64,000 nucleotides of DNA from Chitinophaga pinensis (GCA_945901065.1 CAMDKI010000008.1:85361-149360); one strand, 5' to 3'; counted from the first letter of the stretch, positions 35,496 through 44,921 are shown. Notes: generated by a model not told the origin, from the letters alone. A program made the numbers and translations.

Positions 35496-36779
35496 TCACC
35501 CCCTAAACCGCTTCTCCCAAGGCAATTGCATATAAATCGGACTGCCCACTTTGCCATCCATTTTTAGGTTGTTGGGGTCGGTGTGGCGAAGGTGCATTTT
35601 AAAGGGCAGGTGGTTAGGGTGCTCGTGTATCAAGCGCTCGTTGTCTTTGATGAAGTGCAACCGCAAAAAGAACAATCCTTTATTGAAAAAGTTGGCTGGA
35701 AAATGGGCCGTCATCTCGTATTCGCCTATACCATCAGCCGTGGTTGAGGGCTCCAAAGGCATACTGTTGCCCGATAGTATAGGGCGGTGCATGGCATCAA
35801 ACACCCAAATACTGGCATTGATGGTAGAATCGGGTTTTAGCTTACGATACCTAAGGGTTAAGTTTAGGGCCTTATCGGTATACAACTGCTCCGTTTCGCC
35901 ATGCTGACTAAATTCAAAATGCGTGAGTTGGAGCCATTCGTTGGTGGGGAATTTGCTTAATTCTGCCTCATGATAAGCTAATGGTATTTGGCCTTTTTCC
36001 AGCTCGTAGCTATTGCTCCATATCTGCTCAATATACGCTTCCACCATTTGCTGTGGGTCGCCTTGGGCAATGAGTTTGCCTTGTTCAATCACCAAACATT
36101 CGGTACACAACTCAGCCACCGAACGCATGTTGTGCGTGCAAATAAGGATGGTATGCCCCTGCCCGGTAAGCTGCTTTAGTTTGTTGTAGCTCTTTATTTT
36201 GAAGGCTTCATCGCCCACTTCAATCACTTCGTCAATCAGTAGCACATCCATATCTAAATGCACGGCCAAAGAAAACGCCAAGCGCAAGTACATGCCACTG
36301 GAATAGTATTTTACGGGCACATCTATATAGTCGCCTATCTCGCTGAACAGCACAATCTCGTCCATACGCTGTCGGATAAGGTCATCATCCATGCCCATTA
36401 GGCTGCCTGCCATCATTACATTCTCGCGGCCCGTAAGGTCGGCAATGAAACCCGAACCGATATCAAGAATGCTGGTCACTTTGCCCCTCACCTCAATGCT
36501 ACCCGATGTTGGTTCGGTTATGCCCGCCAACATGCGTAGCAACGTACTCTTACCCGAACCATTGCGGCCAATAATACCAACCGTGCTGCCTTTGGTTATG
36601 GCAAAAGAAACTTCATTAAGGGCTACCTTATCGCCTATCTTTTGCTTGCCATTACTGCCCAGTAAAGCACCTACCTTATCCTTCAGCGTTTCGGCAAGGC
36701 TCGCACGGTAGTTGGCATCCATGCGAAACCGCTTGGTTACCTTATCTACAATAATTACGTGCTCGGGTTGTTGGGTCAT
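35496..36779 (-). CDS. wzt: Polysaccharide ABC exporter ATP-binding protein with C-terminal glycan-binding domain (Wzt)
   Basis: Nucleotide-binding subunit of an ABC exporter for O-antigen or similar glycan, 427 residues. ATPase domain: Walker A GRNGSGKST (about 70), signature YSSGMYLRLAF (about 162), Walker B VLLIDEVIEVGD (about 185). Residues from about 260 to the end form the beta-sandwich Wzt-C domain, which in known systems reads a modification (methyl or phospho-methyl cap) at the glycan end. It is the last gene of the five-gene minus-strand unit whose first gene is the permease, so the substrate is likely the product of the enclosed dioxygenases and methyltransferase. Confidence 0.93.
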   Translation of the reverse strand: MTQQPEHVIIVDKVTKRFRMDANYRASLAETLKDKVGALLGSNGKQKIGDKVALNEVSFAITKGSTVGIIGRNGSGKSTLLRMLAGITEPTSGSIEVRGKVTSILDIGSGFIADLTGRENVMMAGSLMGMDDDLIRQRMDEIVLFSEIGDYIDVPVKYYSSGMYLRLAFSLAVHLDMDVLLIDEVIEVGDEAFKIKSYNKLKQLTGQGHTILICTHNMRSVAELCTECLVIEQGKLIAQGDPQQMVEAYIEQIWSNSYELEKGQIPLAYHEAELSKFPTNEWLQLTHFEFSQHGETEQLYTDKALNLTLRYRKLKPDSTINASIWVFDAMHRPILSGNSMPLEPSTTADGIGEYEMTAHFPANFFNKGLFFLRLHFIKDNERLIHEHPNHLPFKMHLRHTDPNNLKMDGKVGSPIYMQLPWEKRFRG

Positions 36780-36835
36780 GGATACCTATTGGCCTGTAAC
36801 ACAAAAATAAACTAAATATAGGAGGGAATGGATTA

Positions 36836-37693
36836 TTACCCCAAAGCACCAAACAGCCGCTTGATAAATGAAGGCTTTTGGGTGTAGGCTTTTTTTAGGT
36901 CGGCAATGGTTTGCTCGCGTAAGGTGTCATCCCAATGCCCAATAAGGCTTTCGGCAGGGGGGCGTTGGCCGTTGTGATTGAGCATGTAGTATTCGGGCTG
37001 CATTTTATACACCTCAATATCCCTGTGGTCGCGCGCTTCTTTTTCGGCCCAAAAATGCAATATATCCGCCTCTTGCGGTATGGCAACCATGCCTATGGCA
37101 ATGCGCTGCTGTGGCAAGGTGTTGGGCCAGGCACCGTGTACTAGGCGCAAATCGAATACCAACGCCTCGCCCGCTTTAAGCGGCAGGGTTTGTACTTGGC
37201 TTTCATCTACCTTTCCATCCACATACCACATAGGGTTGGGGGTATTGTAGCCACGCAGTATTTTAATGTGCTTGTGGCTGCCCGGTATGGCAAAGAGGGC
37301 GCCGTTTTCTTTATTCACATCCACCAACGGGCACCACATATTAAAACCCACATATTGGCGCTCATCCACAAACTGCCAATCGAGGTGCAAATCTAAGGTC
37401 TCTGAGCCTTGCGATTTTACCAAATAGAAGCCAAACACGGGTTTGTAATCCTCAAAAATATCGCCCAACTTAGGCACCAGCACCGCTTTAATAGCTTGGT
37501 CTACTTTGGTTTTGTAGGCCACATCGCCACTGGTATGCGAGGTATAAAACTTGTTGCCTTCCAAACCTGAGTTTAGCTCGTTGTAAACGGTCAGCAAATC
37601 GGCAATCTCTTGGCTTGATAGCAAGGGGTAACGAATAAAACCATCGCGGTTGTATTGCTCTTGGTGGGCGCTATTTTTAAAAATGGTGCGCAT
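36836..37693 (-). CDS. PhyH-family Fe(II)/2-oxoglutarate dioxygenase
   Basis: A 285-residue phytanoyl-CoA dioxygenase-like (PhyH) protein. The iron triad is complete: H103 and D105 (LHLDW) and H186 (RLVHG), with R197 (QQRIAI) for 2-oxoglutarate. Members hydroxylate lipids, sugars or secondary metabolites. Its start codon overlaps the stop of the upstream fused gene by one base (TAATG), so the two are translationally coupled. It is one of four related PhyH domains in this operon. Substrate unknown; a glycan or lipid carrier bound for Wzm/Wzt is inferred. Confidence 0.88.
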   Translation of the reverse strand: MRTIFKNSAHQEQYNRDGFIRYPLLSSQEIADLLTVYNELNSGLEGNKFYTSHTSGDVAYKTKVDQAIKAVLVPKLGDIFEDYKPVFGFYLVKSQGSETLDLHLDWQFVDERQYVGFNMWCPLVDVNKENGALFAIPGSHKHIKILRGYNTPNPMWYVDGKVDESQVQTLPLKAGEALVFDLRLVHGAWPNTLPQQRIAIGMVAIPQEADILHFWAEKEARDHRDIEVYKMQPEYYMLNHNGQRPPAESLIGHWDDTLREQTIADLKKAYTQKPSFIKRLFGALG

Positions 37694-40245
37694 TACTTAA
37701 AAACAGTCCTTTTTAGCTTTTGAAGCAATGAGGCATTATCCTCGGTTGTTGGTGCAACAGTCTCCTGTGCAGGCTCAACTACTTTATGGATTGGTTCCAA
37801 AAAGGCTTCCTCCAACAAACGGAACGTTTCTTTGCGACGTGTATCGCGTACCTTTTCAATGAACTTATACCCTACCGGTCGCTCCCGAATGTCGTGGTCG
37901 AAGTAGAATTGTTCGTCTACTTCATATACCTCCACATCTTCATCATGCATCTTCTCAGCTGGGGTATATACGTGTATGGGCGTTGCTTCATTAGGTATCA
38001 TTACCAATCCTGCCGCCAACCTATCATGCTGGCTAGTATTCGGTGGTGTGCCGTGAATCAATCTATTATCGTATATCAATGCCTCGCCCGCTTTCATATT
38101 CAGCGTCAGAGCAGCACCAGCTTTAATGGTTCTGTTGTTGAAGAAGATAGAATCCAACGTATTTTGCCCACGCCAAGCATTTACCATATTGTGACTACGC
38201 GGCAATATCTGGAACGCACCATTAGTGGCATCTACATCAACCAAAGGCACCCACACGTGCATACTTGCATAGCGGCGCTCGTCCACAAACATCCAATCGA
38301 AATGCGTTACCAAGGCACTATCAGGGCTAGGGCGTTTCATGATGTATGCGCCACTTAGCGGCTTATAGTCTTTCAGTATGGTATTAAGCTTAGGGGTAAA
38401 AATGCGGCAAATTTCGGCGTGCAAATGCTCCCTAAAAGCTTTATTGGCGCTCATGGTTGTAGCCACCATGCTTTGGGTAAGTCCTGCCGTTTCTTGGTCC
38501 CATAAGCCTTGCATATACGCTATCTCTTGAGGCGAAAGGAAAGGCTTTATCACATACCCTCCCAGCTCCATAGCCTTTTCATCCGCCTCAGCTATCATCA
38601 CTTTACGCTTAGCAATGGGTTTCTCTCGCATTTTCTCTACAAACAAAGGCCCATCGCCTTTGTCATACTCTGTTTTGAGATTGCTCACTACCCAATCCAA
38701 ATTCTTATCCACTACTTCGCCCACCTTGTATTTTTCATCGGGTGGGAAGTTGAAATCATAATCGAGATAAAAATGCTCAGGCACCACATATTTGGTCATG
38801 GTGTTGCGCGCCTGTGTGGCAGGGTCCCGATAAAAATGTATCAGGTCCGCATCCACGGGGGCAATGGTGAGGGTCATGGCCAAGCGCGGCACAGTGGTAA
38901 AGTTCTCGCCCGAACCATGCAAAATGCGCTGGTCAAATATCACCGCTTCGCCAGGTGGTTGTTCAATGGTTACTACCCTATCGGCTTTCAATATCGGCTC
39001 AATAATGTCATAGGCGTTAACGGTATGTTGCCCGCGCAATAAGGCTGCATGTTTATGGCTGCCGGGTATGAACATCATAGCGCCATTCTCCTTGTTTACA
39101 GGCAACAGCGGCACCCAAACCGAGAAGCTCGGCTGCACGGTTTCGTCGGTATATTGCCAATCGCTGTGCATTTTTTTGATACCGCCTTCAGCAGGTGGTT
39201 TTATTACATACCCACCCACTATGGCACGGTAGCCCGGCAACAGTTTCTTTATTTTGCTGCCAATTACCTCCTTTACCATCGCGTTTACTTTGCGGCGGTA
39301 TTCGGCATCTTGTATCTCAATAGTGGCCTGGAAGTTGCCCCCCGTATCGGGCTGGTTGGCATAAAACCAATCAGACAATTGTTTTACCTCATCGGCGCTT
39401 AGCAATGGCGTGGTTACGAAGCCCTGCTTATCGTAAGCCGCTTGCAGGTTGGCATCTATAAACTGCTTTTGGTTTTTGAAACGGTAGCTGGGTTTCCAGC
39501 ACTTTATTTCCAACCAATCGGCATACGGAAAATCCAGCCCGCCTTCAAAAAGGTCAATACCAAATTTCGATTCAAAATCGGCACGCACCTCAATATCATG
39601 CTCAATGGGTACTGGGCGAATAAACTCCACCTCAAAACCCGCCCTGCGCATGGCTTTAAGCACCACGTTTAGGTCAAGCGTATTGTAGCTATAAGCAACG
39701 TTGATGTTGTTTACCAACCTGTCAATATACGCTTGGTATTCGGGGTTGTCGCTTTCTTTGGCGTAAAAGTCTTTGATATACACATAGCCACCCGGTTTCA
39801 ACACATCAAAAGCACCTTTCAGTACTTTCTCCGGCTCTTTGGAATGGCCCAATGATTCCAGAAACAACACTTTATCAAACCGCTCTCGGTTAAAGTGCTC
39901 GGTAAGAGTATGGAAATCGGCTTTCTTTATCTTGATTTTATCGTCCAACCCAGCCGCAAGGTTTTTCTCTTTGGCAGTATCAACTTGTACTTGGCTAACG
40001 GTAACGCCCTCAACAGTTACACCGTTGTTTTGGGCAAAAAACCTTGCTGGGCCGCCTACCCCACAACCAGCATCCAATATATGCTCGCCGGGTTTGAAAC
40101 CAATGCTATTGGCAATGCGACCAAGGGTGTCCTTATCGTCGGCACTACGGAACGCTTGAATCATGTCGCCATAAACCTCCAGATAACGGCCGGTCCACTC
40201 GTCATAATAGCGTTCCACCGCATCTACATCGTTCACCACTTTCAT
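37693..40245 (-). CDS. Trimodular methyltransferase-PhyH-PhyH fusion protein
   Basis: An 850-residue fusion. Residues 1-260 are a class-I SAM methyltransferase with motif I ILDAGCGVGGPARFFA (about 54), close to small-molecule/sterol-type methyltransferases. About 265-545 is a first PhyH dioxygenase with HxD in KKMHSDW and the distal His in RILHGSG. About 550-815 is a second one with THFDW and RLIHGTP. Both triads are complete, and an Arg for 2-oxoglutarate follows each distal His. The C-terminal 35 residues are a linker-like tail. All lie in one open frame without a frameshift. I know of no characterised enzyme with this order. It lies between two further PhyH genes in a Wzm/Wzt operon. Confidence 0.88.
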   Translation of the reverse strand: MKVVNDVDAVERYYDEWTGRYLEVYGDMIQAFRSADDKDTLGRIANSIGFKPGEHILDAGCGVGGPARFFAQNNGVTVEGVTVSQVQVDTAKEKNLAAGLDDKIKIKKADFHTLTEHFNRERFDKVLFLESLGHSKEPEKVLKGAFDVLKPGGYVYIKDFYAKESDNPEYQAYIDRLVNNINVAYSYNTLDLNVVLKAMRRAGFEVEFIRPVPIEHDIEVRADFESKFGIDLFEGGLDFPYADWLEIKCWKPSYRFKNQKQFIDANLQAAYDKQGFVTTPLLSADEVKQLSDWFYANQPDTGGNFQATIEIQDAEYRRKVNAMVKEVIGSKIKKLLPGYRAIVGGYVIKPPAEGGIKKMHSDWQYTDETVQPSFSVWVPLLPVNKENGAMMFIPGSHKHAALLRGQHTVNAYDIIEPILKADRVVTIEQPPGEAVIFDQRILHGSGENFTTVPRLAMTLTIAPVDADLIHFYRDPATQARNTMTKYVVPEHFYLDYDFNFPPDEKYKVGEVVDKNLDWVVSNLKTEYDKGDGPLFVEKMREKPIAKRKVMIAEADEKAMELGGYVIKPFLSPQEIAYMQGLWDQETAGLTQSMVATTMSANKAFREHLHAEICRIFTPKLNTILKDYKPLSGAYIMKRPSPDSALVTHFDWMFVDERRYASMHVWVPLVDVDATNGAFQILPRSHNMVNAWRGQNTLDSIFFNNRTIKAGAALTLNMKAGEALIYDNRLIHGTPPNTSQHDRLAAGLVMIPNEATPIHVYTPAEKMHDEDVEVYEVDEQFYFDHDIRERPVGYKFIEKVRDTRRKETFRLLEEAFLEPIHKVVEPAQETVAPTTEDNASLLQKLKRTVFK

Positions 40246-40267
40246 TGGTCGCTTTTTACTTTAGCAT

Positions 40268-41239
40268 TTACTTCTTATCGATACCCTTGGCCTTAATCAT
40301 AGCAATAAAGGTCTCCTTGTCAACGGTGCGGTCAATATACGGCTCTTCGGCAACCGACTTAAAGCCTGTTGGCGTAGCGCGCATATCGTAGTCCAAATAA
40401 AAATCCTTGTCCACTATCATAGTTTGCAGCACTTGTGGGCGCTCCGGATCTACGTAATAGTGCACTGCTTCTGTTTCAGCAGGGATGATAATATTTTGGA
40501 TAACAATACGCTGCTCTTTGCTGTTGTTCGGGCTAGAGTAGTGTATCAAACTATCATCAAAAATAACCGCTTGGCCAGCTTTTACATTCAAGGGGCGGTG
40601 GTATTCTTTGATAACGAAATCGGAGAAATCTTTAAAATACCAAGGAATCCATGGGCTGCGAATGGCGTAATGGAAGTTTTGCGTGTGCGTACCTGGGATG
40701 ATTTGCAGTGTACCGTTTTCGGCGTTAGTATCCATCAAAGGCACCCAAACCGAGAACGAACGGAATTTTTCCTCATCCACAAAGTTCCAGTTTTGGTGCA
40801 CCGGTACTTCGCCATAGCCTGCATCCTTCAATACAAAGTTAACAATCAGCGGCTTGTAATCAATCATCCACTTATCAATGGCTGGTTGAAAAAACTGCAT
40901 CACGGTATTAAACACCTCCTTTTTGTAAGGAATGTTAGTATCCAAAAACGTGAAGTGATAAGTAGCGTCTTCGGCATTGGTATTGAAGCGGTTATCGGGT
41001 CTGGTGCCGTTCTTAAAATCAAGCAATGCTTGGATTTCTTCTGGCTCCAAGAATTGAACTATTACATACCCATCTTCTTCAAATTGCTTTTGAAGCGCTG
41101 GGTCGCGGAAAATTTGACGGAACTTGCTGGCATCTTGCCCCAGCTTAGGCAATGGTTTTGGCGCAGGTGCTGCTGCTTTTAATGGTTCTTTCACGGCTGT
41201 ATCTGCACCGCCACCGAAAAGTCTGCTTAAAAAGCCCAT
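40268..41239 (-). CDS. PhyH-like protein with an altered iron ligand (HxN)
   Basis: A 323-residue PhyH-fold protein with a hydrophobic start and an Ala/Pro/Lys linker (residues 1-40). The first metal motif reads VHQNW (H148, N150) instead of HxD; codon 150 is AAC at 40790-40792. The distal His (LIHYSS, H233) and the 2-oxoglutarate Arg (QRIVIQ, R244) are kept. It is the second gene of the unit, 22 bp before the trimodular gene. It could be an inactive structural partner, a variant with changed chemistry, or still active with Asn as ligand. Confidence 0.85.
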   Translation of the reverse strand: MGFLSRLFGGGADTAVKEPLKAAAPAPKPLPKLGQDASKFRQIFRDPALQKQFEEDGYVIVQFLEPEEIQALLDFKNGTRPDNRFNTNAEDATYHFTFLDTNIPYKKEVFNTVMQFFQPAIDKWMIDYKPLIVNFVLKDAGYGEVPVHQNWNFVDEEKFRSFSVWVPLMDTNAENGTLQIIPGTHTQNFHYAIRSPWIPWYFKDFSDFVIKEYHRPLNVKAGQAVIFDDSLIHYSSPNNSKEQRIVIQNIIIPAETEAVHYYVDPERPQVLQTMIVDKDFYLDYDMRATPTGFKSVAEEPYIDRTVDKETFIAMIKAKGIDKK

Positions 41240-41324
41240 ATATCAATCTTTATTTTGCGAATGAAAAAGGTTAACGGTGTAATGATAGCCAACACTGCAC
41301 TCGTTGTCAATGATTTTTATCATA

Positions 41325-42152
41325 CTACAAGTAGTCCGATACTATCGTTTCTGTTCTTCTAAAATACAAAAGGCCGCCCACAAAAGCAATCAAAACAAAA
41401 GGCCAGGGGTAGAGGTAGGCCATATCCCAATTGCCGGTGCCCAATAAACTATATCTAAAACCTTCAATAATGCCTGCCATTGGGTTCCAATGCAAATAAG
41501 GCTGTATTGGTTGCGGCACAACGCTTACAGGATAAAACACCGGAGTAACCCATATACCTAAATTGAGCAGGTAGGGCACCACGTTTTGCAAGTCTCTGAA
41601 ACGGATAGTGAGCGCTGCCAACCATATACCTAGCGTAAGCGCCAATAACACCAACATGCCCAAAAAGACAGGTAAAAGTAGGATGGCTTTTCCGGGCAAT
41701 TGACCGTAAAATACCGCCAATAGGGTATACAGGCCAAAAGCAATGCCCAAATCGACGAAAGCGGTAATGGATTTGGCCAATGGGAATATCAACCGAGGGA
41801 AATATAGCCGCTTGATGAGGTCTTGGTTATCGGCCAGCGAGTTGCCCGCCGACGATACCACATTGAGGAAATAAAACCAAGGCACAATGCCCGTTAGCGC
41901 CACCAAAGGGTATGCAATGCCACCCGTATCAATCTTGAAAATGTAAACAAAAAACAACGTAAACACCACCAACCCAATGGCAGGCTGTATGGCCGACCAC
42001 AACACGCCCAGAAACGTTTGGGCATATTGTTTCTTGAGGTCGCGGCGCACGAGGGTGCGCACCATTTTGCGGTAGTGGTACACCTTGCCCAAGTAGGCGA
42101 AAAGGTTCAGTTTGGTATGGCTGGTTTGGTTGTTTGCCAAAGCGTGTTGCAA
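41325..42152 (-). CDS. wzm: Polysaccharide ABC exporter permease (Wzm)
   Basis: Integral membrane subunit of an ABC-2 type glycan exporter, 275 residues, six membrane segments. The N-terminal cytosolic coupling region (KMVRTLVRRDLKKQYAQTFL) and the C-terminal GFRYSLLG segment are typical of Wzm/TagG. It starts the minus-strand unit that continues with three PhyH-type proteins and ends with Wzt. The usual wzm-wzt adjacency is broken by about 4.4 kb of modifying enzymes. Confidence 0.93.
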   Translation of the reverse strand: MQHALANNQTSHTKLNLFAYLGKVYHYRKMVRTLVRRDLKKQYAQTFLGVLWSAIQPAIGLVVFTLFFVYIFKIDTGGIAYPLVALTGIVPWFYFLNVVSSAGNSLADNQDLIKRLYFPRLIFPLAKSITAFVDLGIAFGLYTLLAVFYGQLPGKAILLLPVFLGMLVLLALTLGIWLAALTIRFRDLQNVVPYLLNLGIWVTPVFYPVSVVPQPIQPYLHWNPMAGIIEGFRYSLLGTGNWDMAYLYPWPFVLIAFVGGLLYFRRTETIVSDYL

Positions 42153-42286
42153 GCAATTAATGCCTATGGTAAAAGTAATGAATTAGCCTTGCGATTGAGT
42201 ATACATTTTTAAGTTTCTATTTTACACACTTCACCGCACCTAAAAAAATTGGCCCTGCTGCACAAATCACCGGTTAATCTTCCGGA

Positions 42287-44068
42287 TTACTCCTCTTTGG
42301 CCTGATTGACCAGCAAGCGGCGGTAGCTGCTGAATATTTTCGATTTGGATAGAAAGCCCACGTATTTGCCGTTCTCAACCACAGGCAGATTCCAAGCACC
42401 GGTTTCGTCAAAGGTGGCCATTACGGCTTCCATTTCATCGCCCACCTTAATCATGGCCGGTGGCGAGTGCGCTAAGTCTTTTACCCGCACGGTTTCATAT
42501 TTATCGCGTTGGAACATGATTTCGCGCACATCGTCCAGCGTTATTATACCCGTAAGCAATTGGTCATCATCAACCACGGGGTATATGTTGCGGTGGCTAT
42601 GGGCTATCACATCGGCCAGATGGCCCAAGGTGTCGTCGGGTTTCACGGTCACTAAATCCGTTTCTATTACCTTGCCCATCTGCAAAAAAGTAAGCACCTG
42701 CTTATCCTTATTACCACTGGTAAGGTGGCCCTTCATGGCCAACTGTTTGGTGTAAATAGAGTGCGGCTCAAAATAATGCACGGTGGCATACGCTATGCCC
42801 GATACTATCATCAGCGGTATTATCAACTCATACGAAGTAGTTATCTCCACCACCAGAAAGATGCCCGTAAGAGGCGCATGCATTACCCCACTGATGATGC
42901 CCGCCATACCCACCAGCCCAAAGTTGGTTTCCGATACGGTGTGCGAGGCACCCAACAGGTTGCTAAAACGGGCAAAGGCAAAACCCAGCAAACCACCCGT
43001 AAACAACGACGGGGCAAACACGCCCCCGTTGCCGCCACCGCCAATGGTAAGCGATGAAGCCACTACTTTGGCAAACATCAACACCAGCATAAAGCCCCAA
43101 ACTACCCACACATTGTCTTGGAAATTGTGGAACAAACTGCCCTGTAACACCTGCTCGGGGTGGCCCGTGAATATTACTTTCAGGGTTTCGTAGCCCTCGC
43201 CGTACAGGGGTGGCAACAAAAATATCATAATGCCTAGTGCGCTGCCGCCTATGAGCGTGCGCTTATATCGGTTCTTTATTTTGAGCAACGGAAACTCAAT
43301 GCGCCCTATCATCCGTGAGAAATAAACCGACACAAAACCCGCAATAACCCCCAACATTATGTATTGCGGTATATCCTTTATGGCAAAAGCCTCGTTCAGT
43401 TCAAAATTGAACAATATATCCTCGCCTATAAGCAACCGTGAGGTAACCGTGGCTGTAACTGCCGCCAACAGCAATGGTATCAATGAGGGCACGGTAAGCT
43501 CTATCATCAATACCTCCAAGGCAAATACCACACCCGTAATGGGCGAATTGAAGATGCCGGCTATGGCGCCCGCCGCGCCGCAACCAATAAGCAACACCCG
43601 CTTTTGGTAGCTCAAATGAAACAACTGTGCCAGGCTTGAACCAATGGCCGAGCCCGTGGTAACAATAGGCGCCTCTAGCCCCACCGAGCCACCAAACCCC
43701 ACCGTAAGCGCACTGGTAAGCATATGCGAATAGGTTTTGTCGCGCTCAATGTAGGCGCCCTTTTTGGCTATGTTGTATATAATGTTGGTAAGGCCGTGGC
43801 CCAATTTGCCGCGGTTGAGGTACAGCACAAACAACGTAGTGAGCAACATGCCCACCAACGGATAGGCCAAGTAGAGGTAATTGAACGGATCAAAATTGTA
43901 CTCGGCTGTGAGCAGTTTTTGTATAAAGTGGGTGGATGTTTTAAGTATTACCGCCGCCAAGCCCGAGGCCACGCCCACCAACACCCCTAGCATAAGGGTA
44001 AAATGGGTAAGGCTTAAATGCCGTGCGCGCCACACCAAAAATTTGTGCAGCATGTTTTGGGGCTTCAT
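42287..44068 (-). CDS. ClC-family chloride channel/antiporter with CBS pair
   Basis: ClC channel or Cl-/H+ exchanger of 593 residues. I take the ATG at 44066-44068 (MKPQNMLHKFLVW); an upstream in-frame start would add 41 residues of non-family sequence. The membrane part (about residues 15-430) has the selectivity-filter segments GSVGLEAPIVT, GGGGNGGVFAPSLF and a later VVEITTSYEL. A cytosolic pair of CBS domains (about 455-585) may bind adenine nucleotides. Transport direction and gating are not visible. The gene is not linked to the glycan operon. Confidence 0.92.
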   Translation of the reverse strand: MKPQNMLHKFLVWRARHLSLTHFTLMLGVLVGVASGLAAVILKTSTHFIQKLLTAEYNFDPFNYLYLAYPLVGMLLTTLFVLYLNRGKLGHGLTNIIYNIAKKGAYIERDKTYSHMLTSALTVGFGGSVGLEAPIVTTGSAIGSSLAQLFHLSYQKRVLLIGCGAAGAIAGIFNSPITGVVFALEVLMIELTVPSLIPLLLAAVTATVTSRLLIGEDILFNFELNEAFAIKDIPQYIMLGVIAGFVSVYFSRMIGRIEFPLLKIKNRYKRTLIGGSALGIMIFLLPPLYGEGYETLKVIFTGHPEQVLQGSLFHNFQDNVWVVWGFMLVLMFAKVVASSLTIGGGGNGGVFAPSLFTGGLLGFAFARFSNLLGASHTVSETNFGLVGMAGIISGVMHAPLTGIFLVVEITTSYELIIPLMIVSGIAYATVHYFEPHSIYTKQLAMKGHLTSGNKDKQVLTFLQMGKVIETDLVTVKPDDTLGHLADVIAHSHRNIYPVVDDDQLLTGIITLDDVREIMFQRDKYETVRVKDLAHSPPAMIKVGDEMEAVMATFDETGAWNLPVVENGKYVGFLSKSKIFSSYRRLLVNQAKEE

Positions 44069-44264
44069 ACCACAAATGTAGCGCAACGAGGGGAAACGGC
44101 AAGGTTTTGAGTGGCGAAGTTTGGAATTGGGGGGTAGGTTAGCGTAAAGCCAGGTACCACCAATGACATCTATCACTTTATCAAACTCCATATTTAACCC
44201 ACAAAAACAATACCTTTGGGCGTATAGTAGATTTGCTTATAACCCGTAGAAAAGCCCCAGCGTT

Positions 44265-44609
44265 ATGCCAGATGAAATGAAACCTTGCCCGCAATGCAAA
44301 TCGCCATACGGATATGCCACTAACGACACGCAATATGCCTGCCCCGAGTGCGGACACGAATGGACGCCAAGCGAACAGAGCAGCAATGAAGGTATGGCTG
44401 CAGTGCTTGACTCCAATGGTAATGAACTACAAAACGGCGATTCGGTTATCGTTATCAAAAACCTACCCGTAAAAGGCTCTCCTATACCTATCAAAGCCGG
44501 TACCAAGGTAAAAAACATCAGGCTCACCGAGGGCGACCATAATGTAGATTGCAAAATACCAGGCTTTGGCGCCTTGGCCTTAAAATCGGAATTTTTGAAG
44601 AAGGCGTAA
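44265..44609 (+). CDS. PhnA/YjdM-family zinc-ribbon protein
   Basis: A 114-residue protein of the PhnA (YjdM) family. The N-terminal zinc ribbon has CPQC and CPEC pairs (residues about 8-29), and the C-terminal SH3-like barrel has DSNGNELQNGDSVIVIKNLP. The family name comes from an old link to alkylphosphonate use, but its true role is unclear. The N-terminus MPDEMKPCPQCKSPYGYATN fits the family. Single gene, 73 bp clear of the ClC minus-strand open frame. Confidence 0.9.
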   Translation: MPDEMKPCPQCKSPYGYATNDTQYACPECGHEWTPSEQSSNEGMAAVLDSNGNELQNGDSVIVIKNLPVKGSPIPIKAGTKVKNIRLTEGDHNVDCKIPGFGALALKSEFLKKA

Positions 44610-44732
44610 GCTTTTGGGGCATTTACTAAGCAAAACGAAAAATTTATCCCTCACTATCAACCATTTGCGTTTTTACCAAAAAATAAATGGAATTTATATT
44701 TTGCAAGAATAAAAACGCTCCGTAAATTAGTG

Positions 44733-44812
44733 TAAATGGTTGCGAAAGCAACTTGTGCACCGGTGGCTTACGTAAAGGCATAGCCCTTAAGCGGAGAACC
44801 AGAGGTTCTGGC
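44733..44812. ncRNA. Candidate structured RNA element
   Basis: Within 80 bases there are a GNRA-capped hairpin (GTTGC-GAAA-GCAAC, 44739-44752), the palindrome CACCGGTG, a small GGC-ATA-GCC hairpin, and a 6-bp hairpin (AGAACC-AGA-GGTTCT, 44795-44809). This GC-rich island stands in an AT-rich gap. It matches no RNA family I recognise. It may be a leader structure for the permease operon 220 bp downstream, or an element remnant. Confidence 0.35.
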
Positions 44813-44921
44813 CAATGAAAAACCAAGTGTATAAATTACCTTTTCGGTTTTGTGTTAATTAGCCATACTCCTTGTTAAGTGAGTAGCAATCGTGTTATGT
44901 ATAGTGGTGCGCATTTTTATC

